From Baekduia alba (lineage in GTDB: Bacteria > Actinomycetota > Thermoleophilia > Solirubrobacterales > Solirubrobacteraceae), in the NCBI RefSeq assembly GCF_028416635.1, contig NZ_CP114013.1, forward strand, positions 2,790,001 to 2,854,000: a stretch of 64,000 nucleotides of DNA, given 5' to 3'. Position 1 is the stretch's first letter. Each line of letters opens with the position of its first letter. The position numbers and the translations under genes are program-made. The notes under the pieces were generated by a model. The model did not search any database. It worked only from the letters and a program-made list of their open reading frames with translations, and had not been told where the DNA came from. Below, piece after piece: positions 41,193 through 49,286 of the stretch.

Positions 41193-43561
41193 TGCGGCGG
41201 CGCCGCCCGGCCCTGCATGGCGTCCCACACCCGCGACGGCGTGCAGGGCATGTCGATGTGGTCGACGCCGTAGTTGGGGTGCAACGCGTCGATGATGGCG
41301 TTGACCACCGCCGGCGGCGAGCCGACCGTCGGCGACTCGCCCACGCCCTTGGCCCCGATCGGATGGTGCGGCGACGGCGTCACCGTCTCGCCCAGCTCGT
41401 ACTCCGGGACCTCCAGCGCGGTCGGGATCAGGTAGTCCATGAACGACCCGCCGAGGCAGTTGCCCTGGTCGTCGAAGGCGATCAGCTCCATCAGCGCGAT
41501 GCCGATGCCTTCGGCCAGCCCGCCGTGGATCTGGCCTTCGACGATCATGGGGTTGATCTTCACGCCGCAGTCGTCGACCGCGATGAAGCGCCGGACGGAG
41601 ACCTGCGCCGTGCCCGGGTCGATGTCGACCACGCAGATGTAGGCCCCGAACGGGAACGTCAGGTTCGGCGGGTTGTAGACCGCGATGTCCTCCAGCACGC
41701 CCTCGACGCCCGGTGGCAGGTCGCCCGCGCCGTGCGCGGCCATCGCGATCTCCGCGATCGTCTTGGACGCCGACGGATCGCCCTTGACGTGGAACTCGCC
41801 CTTGGTCCACTCCAGGTCCTCGGGCGACACCTCCAACATGCCGGCCGCGATGAGTCGCGCCCGCTCGCGCACCTTGCGCGCGACCAGCGCGGTCGCCGCG
41901 CCGGACACCGGCGTCGACCGCGACCCGTAGGTGCCGAGGCCGTACGGGGTCCGGTCGGTGTCGCCGTTGACGACCTCGATGTCGGCCGGCGAGATCCCGA
42001 GCTCCTCGGCGACGATCTGCGCGAACGTCGTCTCGTGGCCCTGGCCCTGGCTCATGCAGCTCACGCCCAGCACGGCCTTGCCGGTCGGGTGGACGCGCAG
42101 CTCGGCGCCGTCGTTCATCGCCAGGCCGAGGATGTCCATGTCCTTGCGCGGGCCCGCGCCGACGGTCTCGGTGAAGAACGAGATGCCGATGCCCATCAGC
42201 TCGCCGCGCTCGCGCTTGCCCTCCTGCTCGCGGCGCAGGTCGTCGTAGCCCGCGATCTCCATCGCCAGCTTCATCGCACGCGGGTAGTCGCCGGAGTCGT
42301 ACTCCCAGCCCGTCTTGCACTGGTAGGGGAACTGCTCGGGCCGGATGAAGTTCTTCAGCCGCAGCTGCGCGGGGTCCATCCCGATCTCCAGCGCGAAGGC
42401 GTCGACCATGCGCTCGACCAGGTACACCGCCTCGGTCACCCGGAACGAGCAGCGGTAGGCCACGCCGCCCGGCGCCTTGTTGGTGTACACGCCGTGGACC
42501 GAGCAGTGCGCGGCCTCCAGGTCATAGGACCCGGAGAAGATGTGGAAGAACCCGGCCGGGTACTTCGTCGGCTGCGCGGTGGCGTTGAACGCGCCGTGGT
42601 CGGCGGTCACGTCGACGCGCAGGCCGGTGATCCTCCCGTCCTGGGTCCCGCAGATCTCGCCCTTCATGATGTAGTCGCGGGCGAAGCCGGTCGACATGAG
42701 GTTCTCGGCCCGGTCCTCCTGCCACTTCACCGGCTTGCCGGTCAGGATCGACCCGACGATCGCGCAGACGTAGCCCGGGTAGACCGGGACCTTGTTGCCG
42801 AAGCCGCCGCCGATGTCGCCGGGGACGATCCGGATCTTGTGCTCGGGCAGGCCCGCGACCAAGGCGTACACCGTGCGGTGCGCGTGCGGCGCCTGGGTCG
42901 TCGTGTAGAGCGTGAGCTGCCCCATCACCGGGTCCATCTGCGCGACCGCGCCGCACGTCTCCAGCGGCGCCGGATGGCAGCGCGGGTAGATCATGTCGCG
43001 CTCGACGCGCACCTCGGCGGCGTCGAACACCGCGGCGGTGGCGTCGCGGTCGCCGGCCTCCCAGTCGAAGATGTGGTTGTCGGTCTGGCCCTCCTTGTCG
43101 TCGCGGATCACGGGCGCGCCGGCGTCCAGCGCGCGGCGCGCGTCGACGACGACCGGCAGCTCCTCGTAGTCGACGTCGATCAGCTCCAGCGCGTCGCGCG
43201 CGGCGTAGCGGTCCTCGGCGACGACGAAGGCGACCTCCTGGCCCTGGAAGCGCACCTTGTCGGTGGCCAGCACGGCCTGCGTGTCGGCCGACATCGTCGG
43301 CATCCACGCGAGGTTCAGGCCCTCGAGATCGGCGCCGGTGACGACCGCCCGCACCTTGGGGTGCGCGACCGCGGCCGACGTGTCGATCGACAGGATCTTC
43401 GCGTGGGCCAGCGGCGAGCGCAGGATCGCGCCGTGCAGCATGCCGGGCAGCTTCAGGTCGTCGATGTACCGGCCCTGGCCGCGGACGAAGCGCGGGTCTT
43501 CCTTGCGCGTCATCCGGCCGTAGCCCATCGGCGGGGCGGCGGGCTCGTCGATCGCGGCCAT
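41189..43561 (-). CDS. coxL: Aerobic CO dehydrogenase large subunit, form I
   Basis: A 790-residue molybdopterin-binding subunit of the xanthine oxidase family. The active-site loop at residues 368-374 is AYRCSFR, the form I signature whose Cys holds the copper of the Mo-Cu centre; form II (putative) enzymes have AYRGAGR. Other marks are PGDIGGGFGNKVPVYPGYV, GQGHETTFAQIVAEELG and GAKGVGESPTVGSPPAVVNA at the end. It oxidises CO to CO2 and passes electrons to coxS and coxM. It starts with ATG at 43561, 3 bp after coxS. Confidence 0.95.
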   Translation of the reverse strand: MAAIDEPAAPPMGYGRMTRKEDPRFVRGQGRYIDDLKLPGMLHGAILRSPLAHAKILSIDTSAAVAHPKVRAVVTGADLEGLNLAWMPTMSADTQAVLATDKVRFQGQEVAFVVAEDRYAARDALELIDVDYEELPVVVDARRALDAGAPVIRDDKEGQTDNHIFDWEAGDRDATAAVFDAAEVRVERDMIYPRCHPAPLETCGAVAQMDPVMGQLTLYTTTQAPHAHRTVYALVAGLPEHKIRIVPGDIGGGFGNKVPVYPGYVCAIVGSILTGKPVKWQEDRAENLMSTGFARDYIMKGEICGTQDGRITGLRVDVTADHGAFNATAQPTKYPAGFFHIFSGSYDLEAAHCSVHGVYTNKAPGGVAYRCSFRVTEAVYLVERMVDAFALEIGMDPAQLRLKNFIRPEQFPYQCKTGWEYDSGDYPRAMKLAMEIAGYDDLRREQEGKRERGELMGIGISFFTETVGAGPRKDMDILGLAMNDGAELRVHPTGKAVLGVSCMSQGQGHETTFAQIVAEELGISPADIEVVNGDTDRTPYGLGTYGSRSTPVSGAATALVARKVRERARLIAAGMLEVSPEDLEWTKGEFHVKGDPSASKTIAEIAMAAHGAGDLPPGVEGVLEDIAVYNPPNLTFPFGAYICVVDIDPGTAQVSVRRFIAVDDCGVKINPMIVEGQIHGGLAEGIGIALMELIAFDDQGNCLGGSFMDYLIPTALEVPEYELGETVTPSPHHPIGAKGVGESPTVGSPPAVVNAIIDALHPNYGVDHIDMPCTPSRVWDAMQGRAAPPQ

Positions 43562-43564
43562 GGC

Positions 43565-44053
43565 TCAGGCCTCCGGGGTCGCGGTCGCGGTCTGCGGCGC
43601 GTGGTCGGCCGCCCACCGGATCGCCTTGACGATGTTCGTGTAGCCCGTGCAGCGGCAGATCTGGCCGGAGATCGCCTCGCGGATCTCGGCGTCGGTCGGG
43701 TTCGGGTTCTCGTCCAGCAGCGCCCGCGCGGTGAGCAGCATCCCCGGCGTGCAGAAGCCGCACTGGAGGCCGTGTTGGGCGATGAAGCCCTGCTGGACGG
43801 GATCGAGGACACCATCCTGCTCCATGCCCTCGACCGTCCGGAGCTCGTGGCCCGCCGCGGTCGCGGCGAGCATCGTGCAGGACTTGACCGGCCGGCCGTC
43901 GACCAGGACGACGCACGCGCCGCAGTTCGACGTGTCGCAGCCCCAGTGCGTGCCGGTGAGGTCCAGGTCGTCCCGGATGAAGTGCACCAACAAGGTGCGG
44001 GGCTCCACCTCGGCAGACCGCTCCTCGCCGTTGATCGTCAGCGTGACCTGCAT
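43565..44053 (-). CDS. coxS: CO dehydrogenase small (iron-sulfur) subunit
   Basis: A 162-residue protein with two [2Fe-2S] clusters. The plant-type N-terminal cluster uses C39, C44, C47 and C59 ([16 protein letters not shown], then VKSC), and the C-terminal cluster uses C98, C101, C133 and C135 (CGFCTPGM and ICRCTGY). It carries electrons from the Mo-Cu site to the FAD of coxM. It lies between coxM (4-bp gap) and coxL (3-bp gap). The M-S-L order is standard for form I operons. Confidence 0.95.
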   Translation of the reverse strand: MQVTLTINGEERSAEVEPRTLLVHFIRDDLDLTGTHWGCDTSNCGACVVLVDGRPVKSCTMLAATAAGHELRTVEGMEQDGVLDPVQQGFIAQHGLQCGFCTPGMLLTARALLDENPNPTDAEIREAISGQICRCTGYTNIVKAIRWAADHAPQTATATPEA

Positions 44054-44057
44054 CGCC

Positions 44058-44933
44058 TCAGCTCTCCTCTCGCAGTGCCCGCGCGGTCGCCGAGCGCAGC
44101 GCGCGCAGCGTCAGCTCGTTGGCCAGATGGCGCTTGTACTCGGCCGACCCGCGCTGGTCGGTCTGCGGTGCGCAGTCCTCGGCGGCCAGCCGTGCGGCCT
44201 GCGCGAACGTCTCCTCCGACGGCGGCGCGCCGGTCAGCGCGTCGGACGCGCGCTGCGCGGTGACGTCGCCGCCGACGGCGGTCAGCGCCACGGCGCCGGA
44301 CGCGATCGTCCCGCCGTCCAGCCGCACCGCGGCGGCGACCGCCGCGATCGCCCAGTCGCCGACGCGGCGCTTGACCTTCTCGTAGGCGCTGCCGATCCCG
44401 GGCTGGACCGGCACGCGGATCTCGACCAGCATCTCGGCGTCGCGGATCGTCGTCTCGTACGGGCCGGAGTGCAGCTCGCGCATCGAGATCGTGCGCTGGC
44501 CGTCCAATCCCTGGATGACCAGCCGCGCGCCGACGACCGCGCACGCGGCGGAGATGTCCTCCGCCGGGTCGGCTTGGCACAGCGCGCCGCCGATCGTCCC
44601 GCGGTTGCGGACGACGGGGTCGGCGATCAGCTTCTCGGCGTCGATGAAGACGCCGAAGCGCGCCGCGATCAGCGCGGACTCCAGGATCTCGCGATGGCGC
44701 GTCAGGGCCCCGATCCGGACCTCGCCGTCGGCCTCGCGGACGTAGCCGAGCTCGTCGCTCAGCGCGTCGAGGTCGATCAACAGCTCGGGCGCGGCCAGCC
44801 GGAGCTTCATCATCGGCAGCAGCGAGTGGCCGCCGGCCAGGAGCCGGGCGTCCGGGCCGCCGGAACGCAGCAGCTCGAGCGCGTGCTCCACGCTGGTTGC
44901 GCGCTCGTACTCGAACGCCGCGGGAATCTGCAT
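44058..44933 (-). CDS. coxM: CO dehydrogenase medium (FAD-binding) subunit
   Basis: A 291-residue FAD-binding subunit with the flavin motifs [19 protein letters not shown] and [20 protein letters not shown], and the C-terminal CO_deh_flav_C fold. It passes electrons from coxS to the quinone pool, helped by CoxG. The ATG at 44933 is behind AGAGGAGC; an upstream ATG at 44960 would add nine residues. It is the first gene of the cox operon and diverges from the LysR gene. Confidence 0.93.
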   Translation of the reverse strand: MQIPAAFEYERATSVEHALELLRSGGPDARLLAGGHSLLPMMKLRLAAPELLIDLDALSDELGYVREADGEVRIGALTRHREILESALIAARFGVFIDAEKLIADPVVRNRGTIGGALCQADPAEDISAACAVVGARLVIQGLDGQRTISMRELHSGPYETTIRDAEMLVEIRVPVQPGIGSAYEKVKRRVGDWAIAAVAAAVRLDGGTIASGAVALTAVGGDVTAQRASDALTGAPPSEETFAQAARLAAEDCAPQTDQRGSAEYKRHLANELTLRALRSATARALREES

Positions 44934-45018
44934 CGACCCTGTGCTCCTCTCACCGTTCACGACGAGACGGCTTGCGACCTCGAACCTGGCAGGCGTAGGC
45001 TCGGCTGGGCAAGCGGCG

Positions 45019-45036
45019 ATGAACCAAACGCTTCAT
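45019..45036. promoter_or_regulatory. Inverted repeat at the LysR start, in the cox/LysR divergent region
   Basis: ATGAA-N8-TTCAT ends in the LysR start codon. It lies in the 101-bp gap 44934-45034 between coxM and the LysR gene. LysR proteins bind T-N11-A type dyads and often repress themselves. The site is near the expected position but overlaps the coding start, so it would be an autoregulatory site at best. Confidence 0.3.
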
Positions 45037-46030
45037 GACCCTTCGACAGCTCGCCATCTTCGCGACGGTCGCCCGCCTGGGCTCGGTGAAGGCGGCCGCG
45101 CGGGAGCTCGGCGTCAGCGAGCCGGCAGTGTCGGCCGCGGTGCGGATCCTGCGCGAGGAGCTGGGCGACGACCTCTACCAGCGCGAGGGCCACGGGCTGG
45201 TGCTGACCGCCCAGGGCACGCGGCTGGCGTCGCTGGCCACCGAGATCGGGCAGCTCGCGCGGCGCGCCCGCGGCGGGCTGGCGGCCGACGGCGACGGGCC
45301 GGTGCAGCGCCTGCTGCACATCGCCGTCACCGGCGCGGTCGAGGAGCACGTGATCGGTCCGCTGCTGGCCGCGTTCGCCGAGCGCACGCCGGAGGTCCAC
45401 GCGACCGTCGACGTCGCGCCGCCCGCGCGCTTCGCCGAGCTGCTCGACCGCCGGCGCGCGGACATCACGCTGGGGCCGCGGCCGTCGATCGCCGCGTCGC
45501 CGGCCCTCGTCGTCGCGCCGTTCCTGCGCTACCGGATGGTGGTCGTGGCGCCGCCGGCGCACCGGCTCGCGGGCCGCGAGCCGGTCGCGCCGAGCGAGCT
45601 GGAGGACGCACGCTGGCTCGTCGGCTCCGAAGGGGTGGAGCGCGGGTCGCCCGCGTCGCGGTACTTCGCCCGTGCGCGGATCGCGCCGGCCGACGTGCGC
45701 GTGTTCCCCAGCGACGCCGCCGCGCTGTCGGCGGTGACGGCGGGGGAGGGCGTGATGCTCGCGCTGTGGCACGCGTCGGCCGCGGCGCTGCGGCGGCGGA
45801 CGATCGCGCGGCTGGCCGTGCGCGGCACGCCGGTCGTCGACCTCTGGTACGCGACGACGCTGCCCGACGAGCACTGCCTGACCGGGGCGTCGCGGCTGCG
45901 GCGCTTCACGACCAGCGCCGACGCCACGCAGGCGATGGCGGCGCCCCGGCGCGGCGTGCCGGCGGCGCTGGTCCGCGCCCCGGTGCACGCCACGCTGTGG
46001 CACTCGGTCGCCCGCCCCACCGGCGACTAG
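45035..46030 (+). CDS. LysR-family regulator, probable cox operon regulator
   Basis: A 331-residue regulator. The winged helix-turn-helix is residues 1-60 (MTLRQLAIFATVARLGSVKA, then AARELGVSEPAVSAAVRILR), followed by a periplasmic-binding-like effector domain (about 90-300). The divergent position relative to coxM is the classical location of a LysR activator. The effector (CO, a redox signal or a metabolite) is unknown. The C-terminus after about residue 305 is Ala/Arg-rich and longer than in most relatives. Confidence 0.82.
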   Translation: MTLRQLAIFATVARLGSVKAAARELGVSEPAVSAAVRILREELGDDLYQREGHGLVLTAQGTRLASLATEIGQLARRARGGLAADGDGPVQRLLHIAVTGAVEEHVIGPLLAAFAERTPEVHATVDVAPPARFAELLDRRRADITLGPRPSIAASPALVVAPFLRYRMVVVAPPAHRLAGREPVAPSELEDARWLVGSEGVERGSPASRYFARARIAPADVRVFPSDAAALSAVTAGEGVMLALWHASAAALRRRTIARLAVRGTPVVDLWYATTLPDEHCLTGASRLRRFTTSADATQAMAAPRRGVPAALVRAPVHATLWHSVARPTGD

Positions 46031-46038
46031 ATCATCAA

Positions 46039-46689
46039 CTACGCCGCGACGGCGGCGTCCGCCCACTGCTCGTCGATCTCGTGCTCGGCGGCGGCCGCGA
46101 GGCTCTCGGCGGCCTGCGGGATCAGGTCGAACATCGCGGGCGTGGTCTCGGCGAGCTGGAGCTCGGCGGCGATGAAGCGCGGCTGCAGGCCGGTGAGGCT
46201 GATGCCGTGCGGCAGCCACGGCTCGGCGTGGTCCCAGCCGTGGCGCGGCGTTCCCGGCTGGTAGCCGCCGCCGCGCGAGGCGAGCACGAGGAAGTCGCGG
46301 CCGCCGAGCAGGCCTTCACCGGTCTCGGCGCTGAGCGACAGGCCGGGAGCGATCAGGTGGTCGACCCAGGACTTGACCGTGCTGGGCGGGCCGAAGTTGT
46401 AGAGGGGGAGACCCAAGATGATGGTGTCGGCCGCCGCGATCTCGCCGACGAGCTCCCGCGTCAAGGCATAGGACTCGGCCTGTGCCGGCGTGTGCGTGTC
46501 CGGCGGGACCATGCGCGCCGTGCCGGAGGCGGCGTCGAAGTGCGGGATCGGCTGAGCGCCGAGATCGCGGTAGGCGACCGTGCCGGCGGGATGGGTGGCC
46601 AGCCAGCGCTCGCGGGCGCGTGCCGTCAGCCGGCGGCTGATCGAGCGGTCGCCCTGGATGCTCGAGTCGATGTGCAGGAGATGCGGCAT
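46039..46689 (-). CDS. FMN-dependent NADH-azoreductase (AcpD/AzoR family)
   Basis: A 216-residue flavodoxin-like protein: HLLHIDSSIQGDRSISRRLT (FMN phosphate loop), TIILGLPLYNFGPPSTVKSWVDHL and LVLASRGGGYQPGTPRHGWDH are AzoR hallmarks. AzoR enzymes reduce quinones and azo compounds with NADH or NADPH. It is divergent from a MarR gene with a palindrome between them, the standard layout for quinone or electrophile-responsive control. The ATG at 46689 is the likely start. Confidence 0.87.
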   Translation of the reverse strand: MPHLLHIDSSIQGDRSISRRLTARARERWLATHPAGTVAYRDLGAQPIPHFDAASGTARMVPPDTHTPAQAESYALTRELVGEIAAADTIILGLPLYNFGPPSTVKSWVDHLIAPGLSLSAETGEGLLGGRDFLVLASRGGGYQPGTPRHGWDHAEPWLPHGISLTGLQPRFIAAELQLAETTPAMFDLIPQAAESLAAAAEHEIDEQWADAAVAA

Positions 46690-46709
46690 GGGAGCGTGTC
46701 GTCCTTCGT

Positions 46710-46736
46710 CATTCGTTTGTGTAAGACCAACGAATG
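46710..46736. promoter_or_regulatory. MarR-type operator between azoreductase and MarR genes
   Basis: CATTCGTT (46710-46717) and AACGAATG (46729-46736) are perfect 8-bp inverted arms separated by 11 bp. The site lies 21 bp upstream of the azoreductase ATG and just before the MarR gene, so one bound MarR dimer could cover both promoters. Its AT-rich arms stand out from the surrounding GC-rich sequence. Confidence 0.65.
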
Positions 46737-47253
46737 GCACCATACAACACATGCTCGCTCGCGCAATACACTGCGTGCCATCGCCGGCACCGAGTCCACG
46801 ACCCACCGCTCGTCCGCGCTGCTCGACCATCTCGCGCGGCTCACGCGTCTGCGCTCGGAGTCGGCGCTGGCGCCGCTCGGGCTGCGTCCGCGCCACCTCG
46901 TGGCGCTCACGGTCCTGCGCGACCACGGCGGCAGCACGCAGCAGGCGCTGGCCGGGATGCTCCACATCGACCGGACCAACCTGGTGGGGTTGCTCAACGA
47001 CCTCGAGAAGGCCGGCCTGATCTCCCGCCTGCGCGCCGAGGAGGACCGTCGCCGCCACATCGTCGCGCTGACCGCCGACGGCGCCCAGCGCCTCGGCGAG
47101 GCCGAGTGCGCGCTGGCCGCGGCCGAGAACGAGGTCCTCGGGGCACTCGATGTCGACGAGCGCGAGACGCTATACCGCCTCCTGCAGCGGGCGACCGGCG
47201 GCCACGTCGGGGACTGCGCGGCGGCCGCCGCGGTTCCGGCGCCGACCGACTGA
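46717..47253 (+). CDS. MarR-family transcriptional regulator
   Basis: A MarR domain from about 46807: SALLDHLARLTRLRSESALA, then GLRPRHLVALTVLRDHGGST, QQALAGMLHIDRTNLVGLLN and RAEEDRRRHIVALTADG (wing). The start is unclear. No ATG or GTG lies in frame close to the domain. The nearest usable codons are TTG at 46717 (inside the operator), CTG at 46771 or GTG at 46696, and the coordinates here take the TTG. It probably represses the divergent azoreductase gene and itself in response to quinones or phenolics. Confidence 0.75.
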   Translation: MCKTNEWHHTTHARSRNTLRAIAGTESTTHRSSALLDHLARLTRLRSESALAPLGLRPRHLVALTVLRDHGGSTQQALAGMLHIDRTNLVGLLNDLEKAGLISRLRAEEDRRRHIVALTADGAQRLGEAECALAAAENEVLGALDVDERETLYRLLQRATGGHVGDCAAAAAVPAPTD

Positions 47254-47280
47254 GCGCGACGATCGGCGTACGGTAGGCGC

Positions 47281-48597
47281 ATGCGCCGCCCAGCCGCAGT
47301 GCTCGCTGCCCTCATGGCGCTCGGCGCCGTCGGCGCGCCGGCCGTGCCGGCCGCGCAGCCCAAGCCCGTGGGCACGATCCTGGTCGCGGACCTCGAGGCC
47401 AATCGCCTGGTGGCGGTCGACCCGGCGACCGGGGCGCAGTCGGTCGTGGCCGAGGGCGGGCCGTTCGTGGACCCCGAGGGCCTGGTCGTCGATCCGGCCA
47501 CCTGCGACGCGATCGTCAGCGACGCCGGGGCGGCCAAGATCTTCCGGGTCTCGCTGGCCGACGGCACGATCACGACGATCGCCGGCGGGCCGCCGCTCGT
47601 GCATCCGGTCGGCGGCGTGCTCGACGAGCAGGGGCGGCTGCTGTCCTCCGACGAGGAGGCGCTCGGCGGCTCGGGCGGCGTCATCCGCGTCGACCTGAGG
47701 AGCGGTGAGCAGACGGTCGTGGCCGGCGGCGGGAGCTTCGTGACGCCGCTGGGCGTCGCGCTCGCGCCGGACGGCCGGACGTTCGTGGCCGACGCCGACG
47801 CGTTCGCCGACACGCGCGGCGGCGTCATCGCCGTGGACCGGGCATCCGGCGCGCAGACGGTCGTCTCGCAGGATCCGGGTCCGGGCCAGCACCCGCAGGG
47901 CATCCTCTGGCACGACGGCCGCCTGCTGCTGACCGACATGCAGCGCGGCGGGCTGTTCACTGTCGATCCGGCGTCGCCCGGCGTCCAGACGCCGGTCGTG
48001 GTCGGCCACGGCCTGCAGACGCCGCGCGAGATCGAGGGCGACGGGCCGGGCCGGGCGCTGATCGCCGACGCCGGCGCAAAATCGGTGTTCCGCGTCGACC
48101 TCGGGACCGGCGCGGTCCAGACCGTGACCAGCGGCGGGCTGCTGATGACGCCGTTCGGCATCGCGACCGTGCCGACCTGTCCGGACAGGCCGGCGCCGGC
48201 GCCTGCTCCGCCGGCGGCCGGCGTCGTGCCGCCGCCCGCCCGGTCACCGGTTATGGACACCACGGCGCCGCGCGTCACGATCGTCTCCGCGCCCGGCAAG
48301 GCCCGCCGCGCGTCGCTCGTCCGCGGCATCGCGCTGCGGCTGTCGGTGTCCGAGCCGGCGAAGGTCCGCGTCGAGCTGCGCCGTCCGTCGCACGGCAGGC
48401 GTCCGGGCAGCCGCCTCGGTCCGTCGGTGACGCTCCGCCGGACCAGGCTCGGCGCGTTCACGGTCCGGGTCACGGCCACATCCGCCGCGCTGCGCCGCCT
48501 GCTGCGCACCGGCAGCCGCCTGACGGTCCGGATCGTCGTCGCCGACACCGCCGGCAACGTGACCGTGCGCGAACGCCGCCTCTCCGTTTCCAAGTAG
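47281..48597 (+). CDS. Secreted SMP-30/NHL-like beta-propeller protein
   Basis: A 438-residue exported protein: a signal peptide to about residue 26 (AALMALGAVGAPAVPAA), then a six-bladed propeller (about 30-300) with repeated DP-x-TGAQSVVAEGG-like and VALAPDGRTFVADAD-like strands. A Pro/Ala linker and a C-terminal beta domain with a basic end (about 320-438) follow. No catalytic residues are recognised. It resembles the NHL protein at 25177 in layout. Envelope location is likely. Confidence 0.75.
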   Translation: MRRPAAVLAALMALGAVGAPAVPAAQPKPVGTILVADLEANRLVAVDPATGAQSVVAEGGPFVDPEGLVVDPATCDAIVSDAGAAKIFRVSLADGTITTIAGGPPLVHPVGGVLDEQGRLLSSDEEALGGSGGVIRVDLRSGEQTVVAGGGSFVTPLGVALAPDGRTFVADADAFADTRGGVIAVDRASGAQTVVSQDPGPGQHPQGILWHDGRLLLTDMQRGGLFTVDPASPGVQTPVVVGHGLQTPREIEGDGPGRALIADAGAKSVFRVDLGTGAVQTVTSGGLLMTPFGIATVPTCPDRPAPAPAPPAAGVVPPPARSPVMDTTAPRVTIVSAPGKARRASLVRGIALRLSVSEPAKVRVELRRPSHGRRPGSRLGPSVTLRRTRLGAFTVRVTATSAALRRLLRTGSRLTVRIVVADTAGNVTVRERRLSVSK

Positions 48598-48652
48598 ACA
48601 TAACGCCGATTAGCGAGCATTGCATCGGCCGTTTCGGGGGAGTTCCCTGAGG

Positions 48653-48679
48653 TGTCACGCCTGCGGGCGCGGCGGTGTC
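48653..48679 (+). promoter_or_regulatory. Predicted ECF41-type promoter
   Basis: TGTCACG (48653-48659), a 16-bp spacer, then TGTC (48676-48679). The published ECF41 consensus is TGTCACA-N16-CGTC, so both the -35 and the spacing match, with one mismatch in each element. It lies 33 bp upstream of the carboxymuconolactone decarboxylase-like gene, the usual partner and target of ECF41. The adjacent sigma factor has the ECF41 marks. Confidence 0.7.
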
Positions 48680-48712
48680 TCCATGCCAAACCCCGCAACC
48701 AAAGGAGACACC

Positions 48713-49276
48713 ATGGCCCTTCGCGTTCCCAAGACCGAGATCCCCACGACGCTCAGCGACATCTACATCGAGCAGTTCGGCGCCGTGCCGGAGCCGCTCG
48801 AGGTGACGTTCCACAACCCGAAGGTCGCCGAGTCCTCCGGCGAGTTCGGTGGCAAGGTCGCCGAGTGGGACGCGTGCGACGAGAGCCTCAAGTCGTTCGC
48901 GCACATGGCCGTCGCGGCGCAGGTCGGCTGCAGCTGGTGCCTGGACCTCGGCTACTTCCAGGCGCTGAACAAGGACCTGGACCTGGCCAAGGCGAGCCAG
49001 GTGCCGCGCTGGCGGGAGTCCGACGTGTTCGCCCCGCTGGAGCGCGACGTGCTGGAGTACGCCGAGGCGATGACGAACACGCCGCCTACCGTCACCGACG
49101 AGCTGTCGGCGCGCCTGCTCGACCACCTCGGCCCGGCCGGGCTGGTCGAGCTGACCGTGTTCATCGGGTTCTCGAACTTCGCGACCCGCGGCAACGCGGC
49201 GTTCGGCATCGAGTCGCAGGGCTTCTCGGACGCGTGCGAGATCCCGCTGGCCGGGCGCCCGGAGGTCGCGGCCTAG
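48713..49276 (+). CDS. Carboxymuconolactone decarboxylase-family protein (AhpD-like, ECF41 partner)
   Basis: A 187-residue helical protein of the CMD/AhpD family. The redox-type CxxC is in AAQVGCSWCLDLGYFQAL, followed by LERDVLEYAEAMTNTPPTVTD and a C-terminal helix pair. In bacteria with ECF41 sigma factors, such a gene sits next to the sigma gene and is its main target. The ATG at 48713 is behind AAAGGAG. The sigma gene starts 11 bp after the stop. The substrate is unknown; a role in oxidative or electrophile stress is guessed. Confidence 0.85.
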   Translation: MALRVPKTEIPTTLSDIYIEQFGAVPEPLEVTFHNPKVAESSGEFGGKVAEWDACDESLKSFAHMAVAAQVGCSWCLDLGYFQALNKDLDLAKASQVPRWRESDVFAPLERDVLEYAEAMTNTPPTVTDELSARLLDHLGPAGLVELTVFIGFSNFATRGNAAFGIESQGFSDACEIPLAGRPEVAA

Positions 49277-49286
49277 CGCCGACGTC

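Noticed and set aside
41189-43561. Reading CoxL as a form II or generic xanthine dehydrogenase
   Set aside because: The active-site loop is AYRCSFR, the form I signature, not AYRGAGR, and the D-E-G maturation genes are present.
41090-44263. A 1057-codon plus-strand frame antisense to the CO dehydrogenase genes
   Set aside because: His/Arg/Val-rich low-complexity shadow with no domain; coxS, coxL and coxM on the opposite strand are unambiguous.
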